Below, piece by piece: positions 21,770 to 32,849 of a stretch of 64,000 nt of DNA (position 1 is the first letter of the stretch; each line of letters begins with the position of its first letter). The notes beneath the pieces were generated by a model. That model made no database searches. It saw only the letters and a list, made by a program, of their open reading frames with translations, and was not told the origin of the DNA. The position numbers were made by a program, and so were the translations under genes. Origin of the DNA: Megascapheus bottae (taxonomy: Eukaryota; Chordata; Mammalia; Rodentia; Geomyidae); the NCBI GenBank assembly GCA_024803745.1, contig JANJXV010000161.1, forward strand, positions 186,001 to 250,000, read 5' to 3'.

Positions 21770-24206
21770 TTAGCAAAGTAAATACAATGAATACTTGACA
21801 AGAATCATGAGAGCAAGATAAAGAGACGTCTTTTTAGGAAGGGGACAGGGAAGCTCTAAATCCAGACTGGCCTCCAAGTTGCCTTCAGACAGTAATTCTA
21901 CTTCCGAGTCCTCAGAAGGGTCTCCTTCCTCATGAGAAACAGAATGTCCTTCCTGAGTTAAGAGGGGGATGGATTCTGGTTTGTCGAATGGAGATTGAGT
22001 CTCTTTCAGTGAGATGGATGGGTCTGGATATTCTGTGAGGATGGATTCATTTTCCTCCAATGAATCCAGTATTGAGAGTACACTTGCTGCTTCCCATGGG
22101 GACATTTTCCATGAGCCCAGCGTGTGCCCCTTCAGCTTGCACAATAAGTGGAGTGTTACTCTGACTCAGATGGACTGACTCTGGGTGGAGTGTGAAAGGA
22201 AACGGAAGGAAATCTGGCTGCTCTTTTTCTTCCTCCATAGTATCTGCAGGTTCAACTGTGTCACACATGGGGTTCAGAGCAAAAGGTATATCCATAGGAC
22301 TCTAAACCTGTTTGGTAATTTCTACAGAAGGCCCATGGTTTCTGGAGTGCAGTGATGATTCTCAGTCTCCATAAGTCACCAGCTCCATTGGTGGGTTTTT
22401 CATCCGGAGTTCAGGATAAGCTCTTACACGATGACCCAAACCTAAGAATGGAAAAAGGTACAGAGTGGACAGAGTGGACTCTGCAAGTTGAAGTGTCACT
22501 CAACTTCCATGAGGATCTAATGGAGGAACCTGTAGAACTGGAGTTTGGACTGAACACTGAGGAGGTGTAGGGTCTTTCTAATGAGTGCTTATTCCCGAGT
22601 CCTTTCAGAGGACAGACATTACCTGGCTGACACCACCCATAAAGGGCATTTTGCCAAGCTCTGTAGAAGTAAGGGCCAACCAATATCTAGACCACATGGG
22701 CTTCCTACTCACAGGTTCTGAGGCACCCACACCAGGACTTCTACTTTTTCTTGGTCTTACTGGTCACATATTCCTCCAGCTGGTCAAAAAGTTTGTGTTT
22801 AGAAGAGCAGGTCCAAAGCCGACATGTGGAGCCTCATATAGAGCTTGAGTTGTGTCACGGTGTGGCAGTTCTTGAACTCGTAGAAATCACTCGGGTAGAA
22901 GTCCATTCACATCGTATAGATGGAACACATGATGCTGTGGGCACGTTCGGTACAAGGAAAGTGAGAGCCTTCTCTCTCCATCCTGAGCCTTTTACCAAAG
23001 CCCCTTTCTTGCAGGATTCTAATGCTGTGGCTGTCCTGCAGAGATGTGCACTTATGTGCTGGGACGGGGGTAAGAGACACTCGAGAACAGGATGACTTTT
23101 ACACCCCACTTCCAGAAGCTTCTGAGAGAGGCCTCTATGCATCTGTCCAAAGTAAACGCACCTTAAATTAACTAAGTAAATGCTCTAAATAAATCAATAA
23201 GTGAATGCTCTAAATAAAGAACTAAATGCTCATTCCTCTAATCTTAGCCACCCAGCAGGCTGAGCTCTGAAGATCACAGTGGAAAGCCAGTCTAGTCAGT
23301 AAAATTCTAAAGGCACTTGTCTTCAATTAGGCAGCAAAAAGCCAGAACTTGACCTATGACTCAAATGGTACAGTGCTAATTTTTGAACGCCAAAGGGATG
23401 GCATTCAGACCTGGGTTCAGGTTCAAGTGGCAGCACTGGACCACACACCAAAACGTAAATGCTTTCAGGTTCTAACAGGCAAAGCTATCACAATCCCTCC
23501 CTGATGGCTCAAAAGTGATTCAGCCCCCAGCTTTTCCTCTGACTCCAGTATTTCACAGGCCTCCGCCATTAGTACTGACACCTCATTTCTTACTGGGAAA
23601 TGGGATTTCCTAGGATGTCACCTAGGTGAGGGCTGCAGTTGGGAGCCACTTACTCATGCCTGAAATCCAACTTCTCAGTAATCTCACTGTTGAGACTCCA
23701 GTAGCTTGTGAGGGAAATGAAATGGCATGGTGTCCCAGTCATAATGAAGTAGTTTGTGCACTTGTATCATGCTTAGCTCCCCTGTGAACACCCCAGTGAA
23801 CCAAACACGCTCAGAGAGGAGCCAAGTATTCCAAGGCTTGGCCAGGAGTGGTGAGCAAACATGGGTTTGGAGGGGGAACACTCACTTTTTCAAGAGAATT
23901 TCCAGCAACTACTACATTGTCCTCCACTATTTGAAATTGTGCAGGAAGTTTCCCACATAAAAGAGATCACCTTTCTGGTAGGCAGGGATCAGCTTTGTCA
24001 GCAGCATCTCCAACAGGCCTTCCTCCAGGATCCATAGGTTACAAGGCTCATTCAGAGTCTGAGCTGACTTACCATCACACTGTATTGGCAAAACAGTGGA
24101 TATTTCAAACGTAGGAATGGGACCACACTTCACACTGAGGAATTGGTGTAGAGTAGATTGGAAATGACACACTCTAATCTCAGTATAGTCACTTGAAAGC
24201 ACACAA
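21770..24206 (-). pseudogene. RalGDS-like gene, broken, with introns
   Basis: RalGDS-family proteins activate Ral GTPases. Two pieces of the N-terminal RasGEF_N domain are visible. The first (about 24,130-23,886) reads LIPAYQKGDLFYVGNFLHNF, then two stop regions, then LLEILLKK and a splice donor (GTGAGT at 23,885). The second (about 22,938-22,740) follows a plausible acceptor and reads DFYPSDFYEFKNCHTVTQLK, MRLHMSALDLL, a frameshift, then KHKLFDQLEEYVTS. This matches the end of the RasGEF_N domain, with a TGA where the family has Trp. Acidic, Pro/Ser-rich frames at 22,295-21,770 could be the linker before the catalytic domain; no catalytic RasGEF domain is seen. Introns and splice signals make it an unprocessed duplicate. 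A SINE lies in the intron at 23,235-23,455. Subfamily assignment (RalGDS or an RGL) is not possible by eye. Confidence 0.65.
23235..23455 (+). mobile_element. 7SL-like/Geo composite SINE
   Basis: Forward orientation, inside an intron of the RalGDS-like pseudogene. CTTAGCCACCCAGCAGGCTG and a Geo-like half are recognisable. Confidence 0.75.
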
Positions 24207-25560
24207 GAAGGTTGTAGTTTGTGGGCAGGATGATGGGTTCAAATAGGTTTCCTCTCAATATACCTCATCTGAGTTTCCCTGGAGTTTCCTGGCTTTCTTC
24301 CTAGAGAAATGCCTGATATACTGGAATTTTGTCTTCGCCCTGATCCAGCATCTTCTTCTTCAAGTGAGACATCCATATCTCTCATGCCTGAGATCCGAGC
24401 CTCCTGACCTTTGGCAACAGCACAGCAACATCTTTCTTCCTCATGAGCCACAGGCAAAGGGAGCTGACTTGAGCTGGTTGTCACATACAGTGGCTTGGTT
24501 ACCAGGGTTCCATATTCTGTTCCATTGTGAGGGAGGTAGGGTCACCTTTCAAGGCCCAATGACCAAAGCTCCTTGCTCACAGAAGACCTCCCCAAAGACA
24601 TACTGGAGGCTGAATCTCCCTTCCCACCTCACATATGGATGTAGTAAACAGCACACCTTTTTGTTCAAATCCCAAGTCATTAACTAGGCGTAAGTGCTAG
24701 CCTGGTCTCAGGCTCAAGGAGCCTTTCTTAGGTAAGATCCAAACTTAACTGTCACTATTCCCCTTAGCCTTCACAAGACATTTTTCTTCACAGTGCCTTC
24801 TCAGCTTGCATTTTGCCTCTTGCACATTTTTTTTGCTAGTCCTGGGACTTGACCTCAGAGCCTGACCATTGTTCTTAGGCTTTCTTTAGGCTATAGCTGT
24901 CCCACCAAGCCACAGCACCACTTCCAGAGTTTTCTATGTATATGGTACTGTAGAATCAAACCGGACTCTTTTTGTGTGGTAGCCAAGCACTCTACAAATA
25001 GATGAAAGACCCAGGCCATCTTGCACATATTTTTCACTTCAATCTACTAGGACATTGTTAGGTTTCTGTATCCTAATCTATTTTTCTTCCTGATGAATAT
25101 CTGTGCTGTCATCTGTAAAAATGCAAGTGGGAAAATCACAGAAGCATTGGTGACATAAAAAAAGTCTTACAGACATAGATAAGTGTTCATTCTTTGTAGG
25201 AGAAAGGATATTTTGATATGATGATGATGACTATTTATAAATACTTAATCGGGGTTTAGACTTTGGCCCAGTGGTAGAGTGCTTGCCTAGCATCCATGAA
25301 GATCTAGGTTTGAGTCCTTAATATCACACAGATATAAAAATCCATAAGGCAATGTGGCTCAAGTGGCAGAGGGCTAGACTTGGGAAAAGCCAAGAGCAGT
25401 GCTCAGGCCCTGAGTTCAAGCCCCAGAAAAAACAAAAGAAAAGAAAAGAAAAGAAATGTGCTTTTTACAAGTTATTCACTCACAGCATTTGCCTCTGAAT
25501 TCTTCGCTTCTGCATCTTGTGACTTATCCCTTTCCCTCAATGTAGACAAGAAAAACAGAT
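24207..25560. repeat. Inverted, diverged copy of array spacer F
   Basis: The reverse complement of this interval aligns along its whole length with spacer F (for example 8,575-9,949), by eye roughly 85-90 percent identical, including both SINEs at the same places (24,835-25,015 and about 25,250-25,455). At its left end it adjoins the RalGDS-like exon region, and it carries no L1 at either end. A minus-strand frame at 24,484-24,239 (EEERCCCAVAKGQEARISGM) could be an upstream part of the same broken gene, but I do not recognise it. It shows that F came from the 5' neighbourhood of a RalGDS-like gene copy. Confidence 0.88.
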
Positions 25561-25684
25561 TTTATTACTTGCTATCCTGTTGTCCAATCTTTGGATATTA
25601 ATTCAAAATACAATATTGCCTGAGATATTGTGTGTGTGCATGTGTGTGTGTATCTGCCAATGTGTGCATGCGCACATGTGTACA
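25561..25684. other. Flank of F homologue with a short TG-rich tract
   Basis: Sequence just past the F homology. In the array this point is replaced by the L1 5' end. A TGTG-rich stretch lies at 25,629-25,680. Confidence 0.5.
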
Positions 25685-26075
25685 GGGTTTAGGGCTTACT
25701 CATAGGGCCTGTGTGATAACCCTCAGCATCTTTTCCTCAAAGGTATTGGTCTTTCACTTGTAGCTTATTATAGCTAATTGGAGTTGAGAGATTCACTCAA
25801 TTTCTTGCCCTGTGCATTGGAACCCACTGCTGGGTTCTCATATTGTTAATTGTAGCTATAGAGAAGCCTGAGGTCTGGGGATCCTCGTTAGAATCCAGCC
25901 CCTGAAAGAAAGTCACTGATAGAAATCTTTATCTTCAGTTAAGCACGAATAAATAAGGCAAAAGTGGAACTGTGGCTCGGTTCCTCTTGTAGCAGCCATG
26001 AGAAAATTAGTAATTGGCAGCACCTGGTCCCTGAGAGAAATCCTTAGCACTGGTTCAAAAAAAGAAAGAAAATAA
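25685..26075. mobile_element. Degraded SINEs, reverse then forward
   Basis: 25,685-25,880 resembles a reverse composite SINE. 25,915-26,075 resembles a forward composite SINE (AAGTGGAACTGTGGCTCGGT). Both are strongly diverged. Confidence 0.5.
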
Positions 26076-26504
26076 TGAAAAAAATTAAAACTTGCTGAGA
26101 ATCCATAAGGATAAACGTGCCTGTGAATAATCTTGTCATTTCAGATTCCCTCAAGAGCTTATGTCTCTCTATATTTTTTTCAAGTTTTTTTTAAAGATAT
26201 TTACATATTTTCTATCTTTCTTAAACAGAGATAGCCATCCACAAAAAACAAACACAAACTCTCACACAGTATACCACCCACCCATAAGTGTCTGGCTATG
26301 TATATATGTATAGTCATATGTATTGATCTGTCTCTCTATACTAATATATTAATGCATAAACATATGTATTTAGACAAACAGGAAACATACATAGATAGGT
26401 CTCAGGCATTTCCAGATTTTGTGCAAGTCTTCTGAGTGCAACTTACCATTGTATTTTTTGTCAAGATAGAGTCCCTCTAACTTTTGGCCAGTTTCTTGTC
26501 CTTT
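26076..26504. other. No recognisable gene or repeat
   Basis: T-rich and AT-rich sequence with short CA/TA stretches. I see no supported feature. Confidence 0.5.
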
Positions 26505-26710
26505 GATACTTTTTTCTGCCAGTCCTTGGTTTTGAACGCTAGGCCTGGATGCTGTCACTGAGCTTGAGCTTCTTGCATTCAGTAGTTTATTGCAGATAAG
26601 AGTCTCATGGAGTTTCTGTCCTGGGCTGGCTTTGAATTGTGATCCTCAGATCTCAAACTCCTGAGTAGCTAGGATGACAGTCTTGAGCTACCAGTACCTG
26701 GTTCCTTTGC
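26505..26710 (-). mobile_element. 7SL-like/Geo composite SINE
   Basis: Reverse orientation. AACTCCTGAGTAGCTAGGAT marks the 7SL-like half. Confidence 0.82.
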
Positions 26711-28479
26711 CTCTTTTACCCTTTTTTGGCCCCACCACAGGCATGGTATCTACCTTCCTATGTTCTCTCCACCTTCCCCCAGACAGGGGTCTGACAGATG
26801 CTTTCCACCCACTTATTCATGTCCTCCTCTGTATTGGCTGACAGCTAAGACATGCACTCACTTGTCTGGATGCCAAACACAAAGCCATGTGATTGTTTCT
26901 CAGTCTGGAACATCCTATCAGATTTATAGCACCACAGAGGGTCAGGTTGATGCTCCTCCAGGGCTTCTTAAATTGTTCTCATATTAATCCACAACACGTT
27001 TGTCATCACTTGTCCAGCTAATTCATGGACTAAAGCAGCATTCCCTACAAACTTAGATCCCAATACCATGAGGACACTCAAGGGTGCATTAGGAGTGTGA
27101 CCTGCAGGTGGATGTGAGCCTGTCTAAGTTGGAGGGGATTTCTCCACCACAGGAAATGGAATACAAATTATAGAATCTGCTTTCATGAGGTGACAATCTC
27201 TGGCAGATGTTCTTATCAAATGTGGCACTGCCTACTTCCAGCTTAAAACATGGGTTGATGACCCAGCATAACAGAGAATGTATTCACCCCGGCCCAACAC
27301 ATAGGCTGGGACCCTGAACTTTCATGTAGCATTTGGCTTTGAAGGTCATGAGATCTTAGTCTATAAATGATGAGCCCCCTCCCGTGAGGCATAGCAAACG
27401 GAGCCAAAGTGCAACCCAGTTAAGCACCAGATCAAGCTTCCCTTCTACAGTAGGGTATGGTTTGAAAACTGTGCATAGCTTCTGTTTGAAGCCAGTCCAG
27501 AAAGGAAAGTCCATGAAACTCTCATTTCCAGTTAACTGCCAAGAAAAAGCCAAAGATAGAGATGAAACTCAAGAGAGCTAGAGAGCCATCTGAAAAGAAT
27601 GGTTACACCCTGCAACATCCTCATTATCTGATCTTGAAAACATCTCTGCGTGCATCCCAGCATGCAGCCAGCATCTGGGATTGACAGTGACCCCTGCGCC
27701 CATTGGCAATCTGCACTGTCTCTGACATCTGTAATGTGAATCTCATTTTGTTGGGTTTGTGAAGCGGTGTCAACCCTGCAGAAGGACCCAACTGTGCCCT
27801 AACTCCCACTGTCCCCTGGGGCCCCTAGCATTCCCCCATCTGCACCCCTCCTGTGGCTTCTGATCCTATGGAGCCCTCCTGCCCTGTCCAACACTCACAT
27901 GAAGTGCATATTTCTTCTCCTGGGGAAACTTCTCCACAGAGAGTACATGACATGCCCACTCTCCAGGTACGGGGAGATCCTGCCAAAGTAGCAAATCAGT
28001 GATAAGGACATAAAGTGATGAATAGAATTTTAGATCCTGATGGTAGACAGTCTGCAAAATCCAAGGGAGAATGGAATTGGAGGGGACCAGCGATCAGGAT
28101 GTGGGCATGGAGCTTCCCTGCCAAGGGGGTGGGGGAAGTCACAGGCTGGGGGATGCACAGGATGATGCATGGGCCCTGTGCAGCTACTGGGTCACCCCCT
28201 ACTGCATCTCAGCCTTTGGCTTTGAGCTCTGTGATCGTCAAGATGTGCACAGTCTGTACTCTGGCTGGCAGAAGAAAGGACCCTGGGAAGACAATTGTAG
28301 ACCCTTTGTGAGTGTAGGAAGGGGTAGGCTGGACACCCAGTCCAAGAGGAGCTAAAACTGGAGTCGAGGGGTGTGCAAGGAGTGGGTGTGAGGGTTGTGG
28401 GCAGTCACAGTCACGGCAGAGGTGGCTCTGTCTGTGGGGTGAGTGCCTCCCTGCAGGCACAGAACTGGACATATCAGAG
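26711..28479. other. Unassigned sequence, relatively GC-rich toward its end
   Basis: No recognised gene or repeat. An exon-like stretch sits on the minus strand at about 27,990-27,899: a pyrimidine-rich tract and AG, an open frame (DLPVPGEWACHVLSVEKF), then GTGAGTG. Only a single such stretch is seen and the peptide is not one I know, so I do not call a gene. Confidence 0.4.
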
Positions 28480-28607
28480 ATCCACATGAAAAGGAAAAGG
28501 TGGAAATGGCACTATGGTTCAAATGGTAGAGCATCAACCTTGAGCAAAAGAGCTCAGGGACAGTACCCAGGACCTGAGTTCAAGCCTCATGACTGTAAAA
28601 GAAAAAG
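28480..28607 (+). mobile_element. Geo-half SINE monomer
   Basis: Forward orientation. AATGGCACTATGGTTCAAAT begins the right-half unit, and CTGAGTTCAAGCCTCATGAC ends it before an A-rich tail. No left half precedes it. Confidence 0.75.
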
Positions 28608-29829
28608 AACCAGGACTATGAGATGGAACCTGGTACTCTCTTGGTCTAATCAGACACAAGAAGAGACCGGGATAGGCTGTGGAAAAACACAGAGAACATC
28701 TTCCCCCAGCTCATCCTGTCCTGCATGCAGGGACAGCCATGTAACTAGGGCTACGGTGAGATCATCTTCACCCCTGTGCTGCCATCTGAATTGTAGGCCT
28801 CTGTCCTGGCATGGGGTGTCCTGATGGCTGAGCAGGTGCCCTAACCCTAGATGGAGAGCAGCCACTGACTGTGGTAGCTAAGGAGAGATCTGTTCCATAG
28901 CTATCAGGCCACCCAGCATGGGAGCCATAACCACCCCCCACCCAGGTAGAGGCCAATGGTTCTCCAGGTGCTACTAACATTGCCCCACCCCTAGCTCTGG
29001 GTACACGTGACATTCCCTCCACAAGGAGCAGGACTAAGTGAAGGATCAGGAAGCTGCCTATGGGCTTCAGATGATGGCCAGGCTGGCACTACAGATGGCC
29101 TCAATCTGTCACCACCTTCCCCTGCCTCCATCATTCCTCCATCATGCCTCTCTACCTCCCACCCATTAACCTTGGAAACCAATGAACTGGGCTCTCATCA
29201 TTCCTCTCATCTCTTCACCCACCTTGCCATGTGTCCATCCCTCTGTCACTTCCACCCCACACACATCCCACCACCAGCCACCCTCTAGCTTATGAGGATC
29301 TCAGAGGAAGCTCTTGGTGAAGGGCTTGTGACCACAAAACAGTTACTATCACCCGCTCCGGCCTGATCCACCACAGAATAAGAACAGCCAAGCAGGCACC
29401 CACTGCAGCAGAGTTGCTCTGCTGCCACTCTGATTTCTTCATGGCCAGGACTTGGCTCTCCTCAGCCTCTCAGCTCAGTAACCAGAACATTGTGCTTTCA
29501 CAGAGCCATGGCTTCCAGTCTCCATGGACACAATGACATCAAGGTGATGCCAACTTCCCCATCTCTATATACTTCTAACTACGGGATGGGAGCTGAGGTT
29601 CTCTTCTGTCACTCCATCCGCTAAGAGGCTCATGCAGATTTCTATCCTTTGCTCATCATGGTGACTCTTTGGTTAACAAGTCACTGCTGGGCTTCCAGTT
29701 CACCACATATAGAACCCATACTCCAACACTTTTCTTAGAAGGACTGATGACTTTTAAATATTCTCTAGTTTTAAATTTCTAGTTCCTTCTCTCTTTCATT
29801 TATATATTTCCCTTCCTCACATCCTTCTC
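28608..29829. other. Unassigned, C-rich sequence
   Basis: Several short open frames on both strands reflect the C-rich composition. None has a known motif, and I see no repeat I can name. Confidence 0.45.
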
Positions 29830-30065
29830 TTTTTTACCTTCCTTCTTTCATTCCTGGCCTTGAACTCAAAACCTGGAGCTTTTTCTTAGCTTTTCTTTGC
29901 TCAAGGTAGCACTCTAGCTCTTGAGCCACAGCTCTACTTCAATCTTTGTTCTTGCTCTAAACTGGGAGTATGAGTCTCATGCATTTTTCCCTTTGCTGGG
30001 TTGGTTTTAAACCACAATACTAAGATCAGGATCCTGAATATGCCTCGGATTACAGGTATTATCTA
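29830..30065 (-). mobile_element. Composite SINE, diverged
   Basis: Reverse orientation. The right half (CTTGAACTCAAAACCTGGAG) is followed by a weak 7SL-like half. Confidence 0.65.
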
Positions 30066-31011
30066 ATCAAAACAAATTCCTGATTTCTTTTTTAGACATA
30101 ATTAGTTCTTTCAGGTGAGCCACCAGCCACTCATGCAAGAGCATTGCAGGATCCCAGCATTCATCTTGTCTCCAGTCTTATTCCATCCATCTCACAATGG
30201 TCATCTAAAACACCCTGCTGCATGCTTGAAGTCGCAAGGAACGTTCTCAACGCCATGAGAAGCCCCCTTAAGCTCTACCTCAGACATGACCAGCCCCCAT
30301 CCCACTTCCACATGAGCATTTCATTAGGAGAAATTTCCTGAGTACATCATCATCTTTTCCTCACCATTCAAATTTCATCTTTGGAGTCATTTCTCCCAGA
30401 CAAAGAGGTACATGATCCATGGTTTGATAGCAGCTCCAGCTTCGTAGTCCCAGCCACCAACACCCACCCCCCATTACCCTGCCAGACACCTGAATTCAAG
30501 AACAATGTTTTCACTACCCCTGACTCTTATCAAATGTTTTAACTTATACAGTGCATTAAAATAATTTTACTAAATGGAATAAACACATGGCATCAAGCTT
30601 CAGAATCTTTGCACCTGAACTTTTAGTGAATAACAGACACACCAGCATTTCCGTAGCCAACAGAAATCTTAGCTTTGAGATTTCAGCATTCCTGGTATCC
30701 AAGTTTGGATGTGCTAACACTGCCCTTAATGAGGCACTTCAACCACACAATCCCACAACAATCAATGTCATTTGACATTCACTGGTAGGTGGTGCTAGGA
30801 AAAAGACTAATGTGCCAACTCCATGCTGGCTTGACCTATGCCATCTTCAAACCTGGAGCAAGTGGGGCTCCTCTCTCCGTGACATCTTTTGTATCCTACC
30901 CCAGGAGGACCTTTACCTTGAGACAAAATTATGAAGACTATCTCTACCAGCAAAGATTCCAGTGAGATGTGCCTACATGGATAAAGCTAAAATCTCACTA
31001 AAGTGAGGTTG
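30066..31011. other. No recognisable gene or repeat
   Basis: Apart from a scrap of SINE end near 30,115-30,135 (GGTGAGCCACCAGCC), I see nothing I can support. Confidence 0.45.
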
Positions 31012-31230
31012 TTGGCAGTGCTGGAGCCTGAACTCAGGGCCTGGGCACTAAGCATTTGTACTCAAGACTAGCCCTTTACCACTTGAGCCCAAACTCCATT
31101 CCCAGCTGTTTTTATTTTTGGTAGTAAGAATCTATCAGACTTTCCTGTTCTAGGTGACTTGGAACTTCCATACTCAGATCTCAGCCTCCTGACCAGCCTG
31201 GATTAAAAGTGTGGATCAGCCATGCGCCAC
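31012..31230 (-). mobile_element. 7SL-like/Geo composite SINE
   Basis: Reverse orientation. CTGAACTCAGGGCCTGGGCA and ATCTCAGCCTCCTGACCAGC mark the two halves. Confidence 0.82.
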
Positions 31231-31614
31231 ACCTGAGGACTTCTGCCAGCACTTTTTTTCCCAAAAATTGGAAGAGGAAGATGAAGGAGGATTGGGCTCA
31301 TCCTGACCTGCATATGAAGGAGAGCATCAGCCTGTGAAATTCATTCCCTGTTGTAGGCTGCTGGAGAAAAGGTAGCAAATAGGCACAGGCTGGCAGCAGA
31401 TGCCACAGAACAACTTGTGACCAAGACTCCCAGAGCAGACCTCAGAATCGATGACAGAGTTGGATCTATCCAGTAACAGAGGCAGTGGTGACACCTGAAA
31501 CTGCGCGTTTGAGCCTTTGCTGCTAGTAAACAGGGCCACCTATGTCTCAATGAGAAAGGTGAGATTTTGGTGCAGAAGGTGAGATTAAACATTATGTATC
31601 ATGCAAGAAGACAG
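31231..31614. other. No recognisable gene or repeat
   Basis: Two overlapping minus-strand frames (31,327-31,592) lack known motifs. Left unassigned. Confidence 0.45.
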
Positions 31615-32480
31615 ACTATAAGGGATCTTTTATTATTCCAAGTGAAATTTTGGATTTCCTCTTCTGTTTCTTTAAAGAATGACATTGGGATATTGATTGA
31701 AGATTCCCATTTTTACAATATTACTCCTTCCAAACCAGGAGCATAGGTTTTTGCATTTCCTCAGTTCTGCGTTAATTTCCTTCTCCTGGGTTTATAGTTC
31801 CATCAAAAAGGTGCTTTACATTCTAAGTTAATTCCTAGGTATTTTATTTTCTTTGATAGCAAAATGAGTTGCTATCCTGATTCTTGCCTCATTCCTCTCG
31901 TTTCTTGGCATATAAGAAGGCAGTTGACATTGAAGGTTAATTTTATACCCTGCTACCTTACCAAAGTTTTGTATCAGCTCAAGCAGCTTCGGAGTAGAGA
32001 CTATAGGGTTCTTTAAATACAGAATCATGTCATCTGTAAGGAGAGAAAGTTTCAGTTCCTCTTTCCCTTTTCCTCCTCACTCCAGTTAGAATGGCCAAGA
32101 TCCAGAAATCTAATAACTTATGCTGGAGGGGATGTGGCCAGGAGGGATCACTACTACACTGTGGTGGGATTGCAAACTCGTTCAACGACTATGGAAAGCA
32201 CTATGGCAGTATCCCAAAAAGACTAAACATAGAGCTCCCCTGTGATCCAGCAATTTCACTACTTGCCAATCGTCCAGATAGGACATACTAAATTCACTAG
32301 AACAATAACATTTATCACAGCACTATTTACTATAGCAAAGGTATGGAACCAACACAGATGCCCGTCAGTTGATGAGTAGATCAAATATGGTATTTTTACA
32401 CAATGGAATTCTGTGCTTCTGTCAGAAAGAATGACATAGACGAATTTGTAAGGAAATAGAAAGACTGTAAAGTTTAGAAA
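31615..32480 (+). mobile_element. L1 fragment with inverted 5' segment
   Basis: 31,615-32,070 is ORF2 (RT domain) on the minus strand ([20 protein letters not shown]). 32,072-32,480 is the ORF2 C-terminal region on the plus strand, including [15 protein letters not shown] and the PCDPAISLL region. The two join directly near 32,071. An inverted 5' segment joined to a forward 3' segment is the signature of twin priming during L1 insertion. The 3'UTR is missing. It is older than the array copies. Confidence 0.85.
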
Positions 32481-32482
32481 TT

Positions 32483-32602
32483 AGTTTCTGTCTCCTTCTC
32501 TATCTCTGTACAATTTAGAAGTTCCTGTTTCTCTCACTTTCTGTCTCTTTTCTCTTTTTCTCTCTCTCTTTCTGTCTCTCTCTGTCTCTCTCTTTCTCTC
32601 TC

Positions 32603-32660
<58 letters not shown>
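32483..32660. repeat. (TC)n-rich microsatellite
   Basis: Pyrimidine-rich, becoming perfect TCTC from about 32,604. It abuts the A-rich end of the reverse SINE at 32,661. Confidence 0.95.
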
Positions 32661-32665
<5 letters not shown>

Positions 32666-32830
32666 TAGGCTTGAACTCAGGGACTGAGCTACTTTTGCTC
32701 AAGGTTGGCACTCTACCATTTGGACCACAGTGCTGCTTCTGGCTTGCTCTTTTCACGTAGTATTGAGGAATCTAACCCAGGCCTTCATCCTTGATAGGTT
32801 AGCACTCTACCACTAAGCCACACAGTCAGA
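32661..32830 (-). mobile_element. IDL-Geo SINE
   Basis: Reverse orientation with both halves (GGCTTGAACTCAGGGACTGA; GTTAGCACTCTACCACTAAG). Confidence 0.88.
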
Positions 32831-32849
32831 TTTTAGAGGTTTCTGACAA

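Noticed and set aside
21770..24206. Processed (retrotransposed) pseudogene
   Set aside because: Splice donor and acceptor signals and intron sequence lie between the RasGEF_N pieces, and no poly(A) follows.
32481..32756. Arg/Glu-rich frame on the minus strand
   Set aside because: Translation of the (TC)n tract and part of a SINE.
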